DNA of 64,000 nt, taken from contig NZ_CP070982.1 in assembly GCF_018417595.1 (NCBI RefSeq), forward strand, positions 3,492,001-3,556,000, read 5' to 3'. This stretch comes from Pseudomonas entomophila (lineage in GTDB: Bacteria; Pseudomonadota; Gammaproteobacteria; Pseudomonadales; Pseudomonadaceae). Below, in pieces: positions 1 through 9,234 of this stretch. The position numbers were made by a program, and so were the translations under genes. How positions within the stretch are numbered: the first letter of the stretch is position 1; each line of letters opens with the position of its first letter. Under the pieces are notes generated by a model. The model was not told the DNA's origin and did not search any database. It saw nothing but the letters and a program-made list of their open reading frames with translations.

Positions 1-3000
1 TGCCCTTGTGGTTGGCGCTGATCTGGCGGCTGGCCTGCAGGGTGACGCGGGTGAAGCCCAGCACCTGGCGCGCCATGTCGTCGCTGCCCTGGGGTTGGCT
101 GTTGGGGCCATAGCCGAATGCCAGGCTGCCGACCTGGATATCCAACACCCCGTCGCCGCTGCCGGCGCCCCCGGCGATGGGCGTGCCCGGCAAGTGGCGT
201 GCGCCGTTCCAGATCAGGCTGTCGGTGCGCAGGGTGGCCCGGTCGCTGGCGCTGCCATGGCCGTAGATCGCCGGGGTGCCGAGGAGCAGGTCGTGCAGGC
301 GATTGCGGCCGGTCTGGCGGTCATAGGTGTCCAGGGCGGTGGTGCCGAAGAAGTTCAGTGAATCGGCGGCCGACAAGCTCAGGGTTTCAAGGGCTGGCAC
401 GCCGGCCTGGGTGTCGCCGCGCAGCAGGCGGTCGAGCACGCCCTGGTTCAGGGTCAGCCCGTCTCCCAGGGTACCCGACGCCTCGGCGGCCGCCAGGGCC
501 TCGGCGGAACCGACGTTGATGCGGCCCACCGCCAGCCCCAGGTGCCGGGTCCCGAAACGCACCTGTTCATCCAAGCTGAAGCGCTTGTCGGTGGCGGCGA
601 ACAGCGAACCTTCCGAATACAGCCGGGCGGTGCCCTGGCAGGCCCCGCTGGGGCAATCGCCGATCAGGATGCTGCCCGGCGCGAAGAGCTGTCCGGCCAC
701 CGCCGGCAGGACATCGAGCCGCCCGTTGGATACCGCCAGCAGGCCATGCTGGCTGGGATCGATGAGGAAACCGTCATTGGCATCGTAGGGCACCCGACCC
801 TGGCCCAGGGTGTCGATGGCCGCGCCCTGCTCGACGATGATGCCGCCGCCGCTGCGGCTGGTCGAGAGGAACACCTCGCCCGCCCGCAGTTCAGCACCGG
901 AGCGCACGCGGATGGCCGTGGTGTTTTCGCTGAGGCCAAGCATGTTGCCGCCCTGGCCATAGTTCACCTCCGGGCGAGCGCCGATGCTCAGGCGCGGTGC
1001 CTTCAGTGCGTTGAGCTCGCTGGCGAGCATCCGCGTCAAGTCAGCCGAGCCGGCCCGGCCGCTGCTCCCGGGGCCAAGGATTTCAAGGTGCTCCGCCCCC
1101 ATCACCGTCGCGCTGCCCGGGCGCCCGCCCTCGCTGGCGGAGAAGTTGGCCTGCCCGGCAAACCGCAGGGTGCTGGCCGCATCGTCGTTGGCCCGCAGGC
1201 GCAAGGTCAGCCATTTGCCATCCGCTTCGAGCGCGGCGCGCGGCACGCCCTTGGCTGCGGCATCGGTGGCGACGAAACGGGCATAGGAGGTCTCGTTGTA
1301 CTGGGCATAACGGCGCAAGGTGTCGGCGGCGGTAAGGATGACCTGGCTGGCGAGCGGCTGCCGGATGGTGGTGTTGGCCACCGACAGGCTGCCCGACGTA
1401 CTCCAGGAGCCGTTGCGCATCGCCAGGCTGGTGGCCTGTGGCCCCGCCTGGGCCAAGCCGTTGAGTTCGACGCGGTAGGCGCCAGGCAGCAAGGCGTAGC
1501 TGGCCGGCAGCAAGGTGTAGGTGCCGGCGGCGAGCCCCGGCACGCCGTGGTCGAGGGTGATCCGCTGGCCGATGGCCGGGTCCATCGCGCCGGAGGCACC
1601 GGCCAGGGGCGCATAGTCCGGCGCCAGCCCCGGCACGATGGCGTAGACCGGGTTGCTCGCCAGCGACGGCAGCAACAGGCGGCCATTGTTGTCCAGCTGT
1701 ACCAGCGGGTGGTAGCGCACATCGGTGGAGCCGCCGCGCCCCGAGACAAAGCCCGCACCGGTGAGCTCACCGCCACCGGACAGGTCGATCAGCGCCCCGG
1801 CCTGAACATCCACCTGCCGCGCCCCGAGCATGATGCCGTGGGACGTGTCGCCCGCCGCGCCGAGCAGGTTCACCGCCTTGCCGCCATACAGGTAGCTGAG
1901 CCCGTCGAGGGTGCCACCATATGGCATCTGCAGGCCTGTGGCGCTGACCGAGGTGAGGCTGCCCGGCAGCAACTTCAGCAGTTGCACATCCCCCGCCGAG
2001 GTCCGGGCTTCGGTGCCCAGGGCGACTTCACCGAGCGGTGCGCGGACCACCCCGCCCTGCTCCACGGTGCCCCCCTCCAGGTGCGCGCGACCAAACACCG
2101 ACTGTGGCACCGCAGGCGTGGCAGTGCCGACCCGACCGATGCGCAGGGTCGCGTCCAGGCCGGCCGCGACAGCGCCGAACGCTTGCGTGACCGGGTAGAT
2201 CTGCGCGGCGAGCAGTTCAAGGTCGGCGTTGCTGGTGAAGCGCCCGCGATCGACGGCCGGGTTGGAACTGCCCAGCAAGCGAATATCGCCTTCGCTGCGC
2301 AGGCGCCCCAGGGCGAAACCACGCCGGTCGAACTGCAGGCTCTGGCCGCCGGCCAGGTTCAGGCGCCCATGGGCGCCCAGGGTGACCTCGTCACGCAGGT
2401 CGAGCAGGTTGGCCTCGACCTGCAACAGCGCCTCGCTGGCGCGTTGCGACTGCCCGCCCTTGGCCGTGGGGCGCGTGGCCAGGTCGCTGCTCTGGTGCGT
2501 GCTGCCGGCCAGGCGCACGTATGGCGCGTGCAAACGTATCCGGGTGTCGCTGGCCGCGCCTTCGGCGAGCACCAGGGAGCCGGCGTACAGGCGCAGGTCC
2601 TGGGCCAGCCCCAGATCGACATCGCCGGCGAATGCCAACACACCGTCGCTGAGCAGCGCCAGGCTACCAAAACCGCCGGCCTGGACGCGCTCGATGCTCA
2701 AGCGCCCCTGGCCATAACGCAACGGCCCTTGCGCGGCCAGGCCGGTGTGCTGTTCGAGCACCAGTTCACGGGGCGCGACCAATCCGTCCACCAGCGCCCG
2801 GTTGAGGTACAGCCCGGTATCCAGCGCCACCGCCAGGCTGCCCGCCGCCGCGCCCTGGCCACCGGAGGCAGCGCTGAACTCGCCATCCAGGCGCAGGCCA
2901 TTGTTCGACGCCAGGCTGATGCTGCCACCTGCACTGGCGACCTGCAGCGGCCCCTGGCCGCGTATATCGAGGGTCGCCTGGGCACCGTCGGCACGCAGCC

Positions 3001-6000
3001 GCGAGCCCTGCTCGAGCACCACGAACAGGTCGGCCGCCTCACTGACGCCCTTCGTTTGGTCGAGGCTGCCACCGATGACGATGCTGCCGCCGGCATCCAC
3101 CCGGCCGTAGCGCCGCCCTTGGCTGTCCAAGGCGGTGTAGGCGCGACCGCCGACGTCGATCAACGCCTCGCCGCCCAAGTGGACCGAACGCTGATGGGGC
3201 GCCTCGGTGATACCGGAAGCTGCCAACGGCGGGCGCTCCTGCAACAGGCTCACCGCGCCGCCCGGCGCTTGCAGGCTGCCGTCCAGCGTCAGTTGCGCAG
3301 TACTGCGCAAGGCGATCGATTGCAGCGGGTCGACACTGATCACGGCGCCCCGGCCCACCACCAGTGCCGCCGCTTCGCGCTTGGCCTGGCCCAGCATCAT
3401 ATCGCCCGCCGCCAGGTTCAGGCTGGCACCGCCGCGCTGGCCAAGGCGGCCCTTGAGTGCGTCCTCCTGCAACAGCGGTGGCAACCACAGCTTGGGCTGG
3501 TCGAGCACCGCGTCACCGGCATCCAGCTGTTCCACCGGCCGGGTCACCTGCACCTGGCTGCCCTCTGCCACCGTCAGGCTGCCACTGGCCCGCACGTTGT
3601 ACTGGGCAAAGCCCAGCGTGAAGAAGTCCTCGGGAAGATAGACACCGGCAGTCGCACCGCGCGGTCCACCGATTTGCACATTGCCACCGCGGATGTCGAG
3701 GGTGCCGGCCCCCGTGCTGCCATACCCTCGCAGCTCGCCACCGAGCTGCAACCGGCTGTTGCCATCGCTGCTCCCGGTACTGTCGAAAGAGGCCGTCTGC
3801 AAGGTGAGGTTGCCGCCGTTGCCGCCGAGCAGCCGGTTGCCATCGCCGCGCACCACGCCACCCGAGGCGTCGAGCAGGCTGCCCTGGCCCAGCAACAGGT
3901 CGCCGGTGCTGCGCAGCACCAGGTTGCCGCCATTGCGCCAGGCGCGCTCACTGGCCTCGCCGTGGTCGCTGCGCACGCCACTGGCATCCAGGCGTACGCC
4001 CGCCGCGACAACCACCTGCGCCCGCAGCCCCGCTGGCGTTGCCAGCGCCTGGTCGTTCAGCGCGCCGGCATTGAGCTGGCCAAGCACGTTGCCCAGGCGC
4101 AGCGTGCCGCCCCGGGCGACCAGATCGGCGTCGACCTGCACCTGGGTGCCGTGCAGCGCCAACTGCCCGCCATCGGCCAGGCGCAGGGCATCGGCGACTT
4201 CGACCCGTTCGCTGGCGGCCACGCTCAGGCCACCCAGGGCGAAACCATTGAGCAAGCCGGTGTCCAGCACCAGGCGACCACGCCGGGCTTCGACCAGCGG
4301 CGCCTGCAAGGTCACGCCCACGCTGTCGCCCCGGGCGCCGTCGCGTAGCAATACCTGGCGCAGTACCGGATACAGGCCATGGACCAGCTCCTTGGTCGAC
4401 GCCTGGTACAACGGCACCTGCTGGCCAACGACCAGCTGCGCGCCACGCGCCTGGGCGGTATGCGCCTGCTGGTAGCCATCCAGCCCGGCCACGGGAGCCT
4501 GCTGCTGGCGCTGGTCACGCCAGGTGTCGCCGATCAGCTGGCCATCGAGCAGCGCGGCCTGGGTGGCGACCACCAGGCTGCCGGCATCGCGGCCCACGGT
4601 GTAGCCCTGCTCGAAACGCTGGCCCGGGGCGATCAGCGGGTTGTGGTACAGGCGGGTCTGGTTCCAGCGCGCGCTGTTCTGCTCGAAGCCCTGGTAGACA
4701 CCGGTGTACAACAGGTCGCCCGGTGCACGGGACAGCTCGTACAGGTGGCCATCCTCGCCGCGCAGCCAGCTCTGGCGGATGACGCCGTCCTGCACCGCCA
4801 GGGTGCCGCCGGACAGGTTGAACCGGGCCCCCGTGCGGGTCACCAGGTCCTGGCCGGTGAAGGTCACCGTGCCGCCCTGGGCCATCCATTCGCCGACGCT
4901 GTGGTTGCGCGTACCCAGGTAACCGCCGACCTCCAGCAGGCCCCCCGCCGTGTACCAGCGCTCGCTGGCATAGCCATTGACCCCGGCGGCGACATGCACC
5001 AGTTCGCGCACGTCGACCCAGACATCGCTGTTGATCAGGCCGCCCTTGTCGCGGTTGCCGGCCGCGTCGCGCTGTTCGTTGCCCTGCACATTGATCTTGA
5101 TGAGGTTGCTTTCCATCGCCACCTTGACGCCCAGGGCGCCAGCCACGTCGATGCCCGCGCCATCCTCCACCAGGCTGCGGCGGCCCGCGCTGACCGCTAC
5201 CTGCCCGCCCGTGGCGAGCGTCAGCGATCCTTCCTGGAAGTGCACGGTGCCGCCGCTCACCGCCTCCACCCGCGACTGCTCGGGACGGTCGACGACCGTG
5301 CTGAGGTTGTCGAAACGGCCCGTGGCCAGGTTGCCTGTGCTGCCATTGACCAATGCCCGCGAGGCTTCGCGCTGGCTGTCCAGGGCGCTGCTGTCGTCGA
5401 GCAGCACGGCGGTCACGCTGCCCTGGCCGAAGGTCACGCTGCCTGTGCTGTCGCTGGCCGCGTTGAGCAGATGGATGCTGCCACGGCGGTCCACCGCGGT
5501 ACTGGCCAGGGCCACGCCCTCCTGGCGCACCTGGTGGCCGGTCAGGGTGATGTCGCCGCCTGCGGCCTGGATCAGGCCACTGTTGACGACCGTGCCTGCG
5601 CCGCTGTCACCGCGCAGGCTGCTGGCCACTTCGTTGCCACGGGTGGTCGAGAACTGATTGGCCTCGGTACCCCGCCCCCGACGGATGTAGAAGTCGTCGC
5701 CCGCCGCCAGGGTAGTCTGCCCCTTGGGGCTGGCGACCTGGCCGTCGTTACGTACCTCGCTGCCCAGCAGCAGCACATAGCCGCCACCCGCGGTGGAGGT
5801 CGCAGGTTCCCGGGTGTGGATCTGCGCGCCGCGCTCGACCACTACCTTGCCACCGGCATTGACGAAGGTGGCCTGGCTGCCGCTGTTGTCGACATACAGC
5901 CCACGCTGGCTGAACTGCTCGTCACTGACCTGGGCCGCTGCGGCCACCAGGTTGCGCACGTTGACCTGGCTGGCGCCGTTGAACACCACGCCGTTACGGT

Positions 6001-6679
6001 TGACCAGCATCACCGTGCCGGCGGCTTCGATCTGGCCGTGGATCTGGCTGGGGCGGGCGTTGGGGTCGTTGACCCGGTTAAGCACGGCCCACTGCGCCTG
6101 CTGGTCGAAGGTCACGGTGGTGTCGCGGCCGACGTTGAACGTCTCCCAGTTGAGGATGGCCTTGTCCGCAGTCTGCTCGATGCGCACCTGGGTCTTGCCG
6201 CCGTTCTGGGCCTGCTGTGGGGCCTTGGCGTTGAGCCAGCCTTGGGTCAACGGGTTGTCGTCGACCTTCAGGCCGCCCTCGCCCAGGCCATTGGGCACCA
6301 CCTGCGGCTGGACCTGGGCCAGGGTTCGTCCGTTGGCCTGTGCCGCTTGCTGCGCGGCGATGGCGGCGACCGTGTTGTTGAGGTTGCTGACCGAGTGCTG
6401 GAACTGCTGGTTGATGCGCTGCTGCTGGGCCAGGGGTGGTGGCGAGCCCGGCTGCGGCAGGCCAGCGCCCCCCCCTGTGGCCGCGGCCGGCGCGGTCGAG
6501 GCGCCCTTGGCGGCGAACCAGGCCGAGCTGAACGCCTGGCCCGCCTGGGCGCTGCCCGCCAGCAGGAACAAAGCAATGGCCTGGGCCAGGGGCTTGAGCA
6601 GCAGGGGTTCGCCGCAAGACTTGCCACGCGGTTGCACGGCTGGGGCTGGAGAGGCTGGCTGGGGCATGCCGCGCGACAT
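1..6679 (-). CDS. Filamentous haemagglutinin-like two-partner secretion exoprotein (TpsA), N-terminal 2226 residues, C-terminus beyond window
   Basis: Large secreted adhesin/exoprotein. The frame was read at three places (near 6679, 3499 and 58) and stays in one register, so the visible part is about 2226 codons with no stop. The ATG at 6679 is preceded by AAGGA nine bases upstream. An extended signal peptide (about residues 1-46, hydrophobic core ALFLLAGSAQA) is followed by a secretion domain around residues 135-240 with the NPLTQGWLN and NRNGVVFNG signatures of the haemagglutination activity/TPS domain. The rest is the repetitive, Gly/Ser/Asp/Leu-rich beta-helix expected of FhaB-like proteins. 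TPS proteins cross the outer membrane through a dedicated TpsB (FhaC) pore; none is encoded upstream here, so a partner would lie to the left or elsewhere. Substrate or host target cannot be told. The long plus-strand open frames over this gene are antisense shadows in the same codon register. Confidence 0.9.
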   Translation of the reverse strand, partial: MSRGMPQPASPAPAVQPRGKSCGEPLLLKPLAQAIALFLLAGSAQAGQAFSSAWFAAKGASTAPAAATGGGAGLPQPGSPPPLAQQQRINQQFQHSVSNLNNTVAAIAAQQAAQANGRTLAQVQPQVVPNGLGEGGLKVDDNPLTQGWLNAKAPQQAQNGGKTQVRIEQTADKAILNWETFNVGRDTTVTFDQQAQWAVLNRVNDPNARPSQIHGQIEAAGTVMLVNRNGVVFNGASQVNVRNLVAAAAQVSDEQFSQRGLYVDNSGSQATFVNAGGKVVVERGAQIHTREPATSTAGGGYVLLLGSEVRNDGQVASPKGQTTLAAGDDFYIRRGRGTEANQFSTTRGNEVASSLRGDSGAGTVVNSGLIQAAGGDITLTGHQVRQEGVALASTAVDRRGSIHLLNAASDSTGSVTFGQGSVTAVLLDDSSALDSQREASRALVNGSTGNLATGRFDNLSTVVDRPEQSRVEAVSGGTVHFQEGSLTLATGGQVAVSAGRRSLVEDGAGIDVAGALGVKVAMESNLIKINVQGNEQRDAAGNRDKGGLINSDVWVDVRELVHVAAGVNGYASERWYTAGGLLEVGGYLGTRNHSVGEWMAQGGTVTFTGQDLVTRTGARFNLSGGTLAVQDGVIRQSWLRGEDGHLYELSRAPGDLLYTGVYQGFEQNSARWNQTRLYHNPLIAPGQRFEQGYTVGRDAGSLVVATQAALLDGQLIGDTWRDQRQQQAPVAGLDGYQQAHTAQARGAQLVVGQQVPLYQASTKELVHGLYPVLRQVLLRDGARGDSVGVTLQAPLVEARRGRLVLDTGLLNGFALGGLSVAASERVEVADALRLADGGQLALHGTQVQVDADLVARGGTLRLGNVLGQLNAGALNDQALATPAGLRAQVVVAAGVRLDASGVRSDHGEASERAWRNGGNLVLRSTGDLLLGQGSLLDASGGVVRGDGNRLLGGNGGNLTLQTASFDSTGSSDGNSRLQLGGELRGYGSTGAGTLDIRGGNVQIGGPRGATAGVYLPEDFFTLGFAQYNVRASGSLTVAEGSQVQVTRPVEQLDAGDAVLDQPKLWLPPLLQEDALKGRLGQRGGASLNLAAGDMMLGQAKREAAALVVGRGAVISVDPLQSIALRSTAQLTLDGSLQAPGGAVSLLQERPPLAASGITEAPHQRSVHLGGEALIDVGGRAYTALDSQGRRYGRVDAGGSIVIGGSLDQTKGVSEAADLFVVLEQGSRLRADGAQATLDIRGQGPLQVASAGGSISLASNNGLRLDGEFSAASGGQGAAAGSLAVALDTGLYLNRALVDGLVAPRELVLEQHTGLAAQGPLRYGQGRLSIERVQAGGFGSLALLSDGVLAFAGDVDLGLAQDLRLYAGSLVLAEGAASDTRIRLHAPYVRLAGSTHQSSDLATRPTAKGGQSQRASEALLQVEANLLDLRDEVTLGAHGRLNLAGGQSLQFDRRGFALGRLRSEGDIRLLGSSNPAVDRGRFTSNADLELLAAQIYPVTQAFGAVAAGLDATLRIGRVGTATPAVPQSVFGRAHLEGGTVEQGGVVRAPLGEVALGTEARTSAGDVQLLKLLPGSLTSVSATGLQMPYGGTLDGLSYLYGGKAVNLLGAAGDTSHGIMLGARQVDVQAGALIDLSGGGELTGAGFVSGRGGSTDVRYHPLVQLDNNGRLLLPSLASNPVYAIVPGLAPDYAPLAGASGAMDPAIGQRITLDHGVPGLAAGTYTLLPASYALLPGAYRVELNGLAQAGPQATSLAMRNGSWSTSGSLSVANTTIRQPLASQVILTAADTLRRYAQYNETSYARFVATDAAAKGVPRAALEADGKWLTLRLRANDDAASTLRFAGQANFSASEGGRPGSATVMGAEHLEILGPGSSGRAGSADLTRMLASELNALKAPRLSIGARPEVNYGQGGNMLGLSENTTAIRVRSGAELRAGEVFLSTSRSGGGIIVEQGAAIDTLGQGRVPYDANDGFLIDPSQHGLLAVSNGRLDVLPAVAGQLFAPGSILIGDCPSGACQGTARLYSEGSLFAATDKRFSLDEQVRFGTRHLGLAVGRINVGSAEALAAAEASGTLGDGLTLNQGVLDRLLRGDTQAGVPALETLSLSAADSLNFFGTTALDTYDRQTGRNRLHDLLLGTPAIYGHGSASDRATLRTDSLIWNGARHLPGTPIAGGAGSGDGVLDIQVGSLAFGYGPNSQPQGSDDMARQVLGFTRVTLQASRQISANHKG

Positions 6680-6880
6680 CGCTTCGGTTCCTTGTGCTGG
6701 GGATGGCGGCGGTGATGCCGCTTTGCCATAAGGCGCTTGGAGCGGTAGGGGACCGAAGGTTTGTCATGCAAAGTTCATGTGCTTGCGCTAGGGGATGTCG
6801 AGGTGATCGACAGGAGGGTTTTAGCGCTCGATCTCCAGGGCGCCGCAAGCCCCCCGCCGAAAACCTGGCAAGACCAACAC

Positions 6881-6914
6881 AAAAACCGGCAGTGCCCTAA
6901 AGGCCACTGCCGGC
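6881..6914 (-). terminator. Rho-independent terminator of the DING protein gene
   Basis: Nine-bp perfect stem (CCGGCAGTG at 6886-6894 pairing with CACTGCCGG at 6905-6913), ten-base loop, and five A on the plus strand at 6881-6885, which read as a U-run on the minus strand. It lies 38 bp past the stop codon at 6952 and separates the phosphate-binding protein gene from the haemagglutinin gene. Confidence 0.85.
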
Positions 6915-6951
6915 TCCCCGCCAAGACGGAGGGGGGATTCAGCGCCCCGTA

Positions 6952-8112
6952 TTACAGGCGGCCAATCCCGTTGCAGACCGCGCTGTTGTTGATATCCAGG
7001 CCATCACCATAGGTGTTGTCCAGGAACACCTTCTTGATCTCGGCGGCATAGCTGGCCGGCAGGTTGACGAAGGTGTGGGCGGTGATCAGGGTCGACTTGC
7101 TGCCGCTGTACAGGTCGTTCAGGAAGCCACGCACGGCGGAGGCGTCGGCGGCGTCCTTGTAGCACTGGCCAACCAGCAGGTTGGTGTAACCCACGATCGG
7201 GTAGCCGGAGGTCGGTACCGGGCGGTCACCCGCGGCGGAGCCGAAGGTCGGCACCCACTTGCCAGGCTGGACACGGTCGGCAAACGTGGCCGGGGCCACG
7301 GCGGTGCCGAGTGCGGTCTGGGCGTTGGCGGCGGTCGGCAGCGGCGCGGTGCCGGCGGCTACCGGGTTCTTGCTGACGCGGGCGACCACGGCGTTGTTGC
7401 CCGGGTTGACGTAGTCAGGGCTGATGTAGCCGATGCTGCCATCGGTGGCGTTGACCTGGGTCATGACGTCGCCGCTGCCGGCAACGCCTTTCCAGGTGGC
7501 AGGCACGGCAGTGAGCTTGGCGCTGGAGAAGGTGCTGCTGACCTTGAACTGGGTCGGGCAGGAATCGTTCAGGAAGCGAGTCAGCAACTCGGTGGTGCCG
7601 CTGCTGCCGGAGCGATAGACGATGGTGATCGGGGTGTTGTCGGCGGTGTTGAGCAACTGGCCCCAGGTGGTGGCCGAGCCCGAGAACGCAGCGCACAGCT
7701 GGGCACCACTCAGTTGCAGGGTGGTGTTGCCGGCTTTCTTGTAGGGAATGGTCACCGAGGTACCCACCGACGGAATCTGGATCAGCTTGCCCCAGGCACC
7801 GCCACGCGCCGCGTCGGCGTTGTAATCGCTGATCTCGGTGGCGCTGAGTACCGAGTCGCTGCCGGCGTATTCGACGTTGGCGCCGGCCTGGTTGACCGCG
7901 CCGCCGTTGTTGAACAGGAAGGCGGTCTTGCCGCCGCCGCTACCAACGCCGACATAGGTGAAACCGGCGGGCAGGATGCCGGCCAGGGCGCCTTTGCCGT
8001 TGTACAGCGGCTCAGGCAAGGTGGCACCGCCACCGACAACGGCGGCCATGGATTGGGCCGAAGCCAGGGTAGCAGCCACCAGGGAGGCGGCGATCACAGT
8101 ACGCTTAAACAT
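6952..8112 (-). CDS. DING-family phosphate-binding protein (PstS-like, periplasmic/secreted)
   Basis: 386-residue substrate-binding protein. The ATG at 8112 is chosen over upstream in-frame codons because AGGAG lies nine bases before it and a clean signal peptide follows (MFKRTVIAASLVAATLASAQSMA). The mature N-terminus starts AVVGGGATLPEPLY and continues with GVGSGGGKTAFLFNN, close to the DINGGGATLP and VGSGxGKxAFL signatures of DING proteins. The phosphate-loop-like SGSSGTTELLTRFL is also present. Family knowledge: DING proteins bind phosphate tightly, lie outside the classical pst operon and often accompany type II secretion or phosphatase genes. No pstCAB or hxc gene is nearby. A CTGTCAC half-site upstream (8236-8242, minus strand) could be part of a Pho box but lacks a convincing second half. 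It has its own terminator. Confidence 0.88.
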   Translation of the reverse strand: MFKRTVIAASLVAATLASAQSMAAVVGGGATLPEPLYNGKGALAGILPAGFTYVGVGSGGGKTAFLFNNGGAVNQAGANVEYAGSDSVLSATEISDYNADAARGGAWGKLIQIPSVGTSVTIPYKKAGNTTLQLSGAQLCAAFSGSATTWGQLLNTADNTPITIVYRSGSSGTTELLTRFLNDSCPTQFKVSSTFSSAKLTAVPATWKGVAGSGDVMTQVNATDGSIGYISPDYVNPGNNAVVARVSKNPVAAGTAPLPTAANAQTALGTAVAPATFADRVQPGKWVPTFGSAAGDRPVPTSGYPIVGYTNLLVGQCYKDAADASAVRGFLNDLYSGSKSTLITAHTFVNLPASYAAEIKKVFLDNTYGDGLDINNSAVCNGIGRL

Positions 8113-8485
8113 GAAGCAATCTCCTATCGTCGTGTTCATACGTTGAGTGGGTCGCGCATTGCATGGCCACAGGCCGCACACCCCGATCCAGAGGGGTTGA
8201 AGACCTGTCCACGGCGCCAACATTCGCAGTTTGTGGTGACAGGGAAAGGAAAAAACATCGGGAGTTCAGCGAGGTTTTTCTCGGGACTGCGAGGCTGATC
8301 AGCAGCTGTTTTGCGGGGTGTTTCAAGCAAGCGCAGGCACACCGGGAGCGCCGCCTCCAGAGGATCGCGCCAAGGGACTCGGGAGGTCGGCAGGCGCACC
8401 GTGCGAGGCGAAAATCGATTACCATCGCCACCTTGTGCGAACCGGTGGTCCGGCACCGAACGAAGCGGCGAAAGGAACCTTGAAG
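8113..8485. other. Intergenic region between divergent genes (373 bp)
   Basis: Divergent promoter region for the DING protein gene (minus) and the small membrane protein gene (plus). The AGGAG ribosome site of the DING gene is at its left edge and AAAGGA at its right edge (8471-8476). A PhoB-like half-site CTGTCAC reads on the minus strand at 8236-8242. Small open frames here have no start signals and atypical composition, so I see no gene. Confidence 0.5.
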
Positions 8486-8641
8486 ATGCAGCGAATGATC
8501 CAGTTCGTGGCGGTGGTCGTGGCATGCACGCTCATCGGCGTGGCATGCGAGCACTACGGCGTGAACCAGTACCTGAAGTGGTTGTTGATGAGCCTGCCGG
8601 CGATTGTCTGGGTACGCCTGCGCAATCCGGCGAAGGGCTGA
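8486..8641 (+). CDS. Small predicted inner-membrane protein, 51 residues
   Basis: Unknown function. The ATG at 8486 is chosen because AAAGGA ends nine bases upstream; the longer frame to the left has Pro/Gly/Arg-rich composition unlike a gene. A hydrophobic stretch at residues 4-19 (MIQFVAVVVACTLIGVA) and a second one around residues 30-43 (KWLLMSLPAIVWV) suggest one or two membrane passes, ending with a short basic tail. The stop is three bases before the ATG of the following lipoprotein, so the two are probably translated together. Could be a co-factor or anchor for that lipoprotein, but this is only positional inference. Confidence 0.65.
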   Translation: MQRMIQFVAVVVACTLIGVACEHYGVNQYLKWLLMSLPAIVWVRLRNPAKG

Positions 8642-8644
8642 CCC

Positions 8645-9121
8645 ATGCCGCGCCTGTTGAAGCTGCTGTTCCCCGTGTTGTTGCTCGCCGCCCTTGCCGC
8701 GTGCGACCAGAAACCTTCCCGCGAGGAAAAGATCCTCGCCAACCTGCCGCTTCAGGAAGCCTACGACCACAACATCGAGCGCATGGCCCAACTGCTGGCG
8801 ATGACCCACGCCCAGCTGCCTGAAAACACGATCAAGGAAGTGCTGCGCAAGCACCTGACCGTCGCGGACCAACGCCAGGACCTGTTCAAGCTCTACAGCG
8901 AAGCGCATTTCAGCGACGCCGAGTTCGACCGCATCGTCGAAGTGACCCGCGACCCGGCCAAGGCCAAGGCGCTGGCCGAGACCGATGAAGGCAAGCGCCT
9001 GAGCGACAAGCTGACCGGTTTCATGCGTGAAAGCGCCAACGACCCCAAGGTGCAGGCAGTCGCCGAAGAGCGCATGCAACAGGTGGAGGACGAACTGAAA
9101 TCCCTGGAGCAGGCACCTTGA
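8645..9121 (+). CDS. Predicted lipoprotein, 158 residues
   Basis: Residues 1-19 form a lipoprotein signal peptide (MPRLLKLLFPVLLLAALAAC) with lipobox LAAC and the modified cysteine at position 20. Aspartate follows the cysteine, which by the Enterobacteria +2 rule would favour inner-membrane retention, though the rule is less strict in Pseudomonas. The remainder is helical and charged, without a known motif. AAGGG lies eight bases before the ATG, at the end of the small membrane protein gene, indicating a two-gene unit. Function unknown. Confidence 0.8.
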   Translation: MPRLLKLLFPVLLLAALAACDQKPSREEKILANLPLQEAYDHNIERMAQLLAMTHAQLPENTIKEVLRKHLTVADQRQDLFKLYSEAHFSDAEFDRIVEVTRDPAKAKALAETDEGKRLSDKLTGFMRESANDPKVQAVAEERMQQVEDELKSLEQAP

Positions 9122-9234
9122 CCCCACCCAGGCCTTGAGGCGGCACATCCGCCTCTTCCTGCATCGCGTAGCCGCTGATTCCCATGGCCGAATACCACCA
9201 TTAGGCGTAAGGTTGATCACCTTTTCGCCCGCCA

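Noticed and set aside
542..6715. Two long plus-strand open frames (1268 and 778 codons) in the first 6.7 kb
   Set aside because: They are antisense and in exact codon register with the haemagglutinin gene; high GC removes stops. The products are low-complexity Gln/Ala/Gly-rich with no signals, and the gap between them is not a frameshift of the real gene.
8236..8260. Complete Pho box upstream of the DING gene
   Set aside because: Only one half-site (CTGTCAC) matches; the second repeat is poor.
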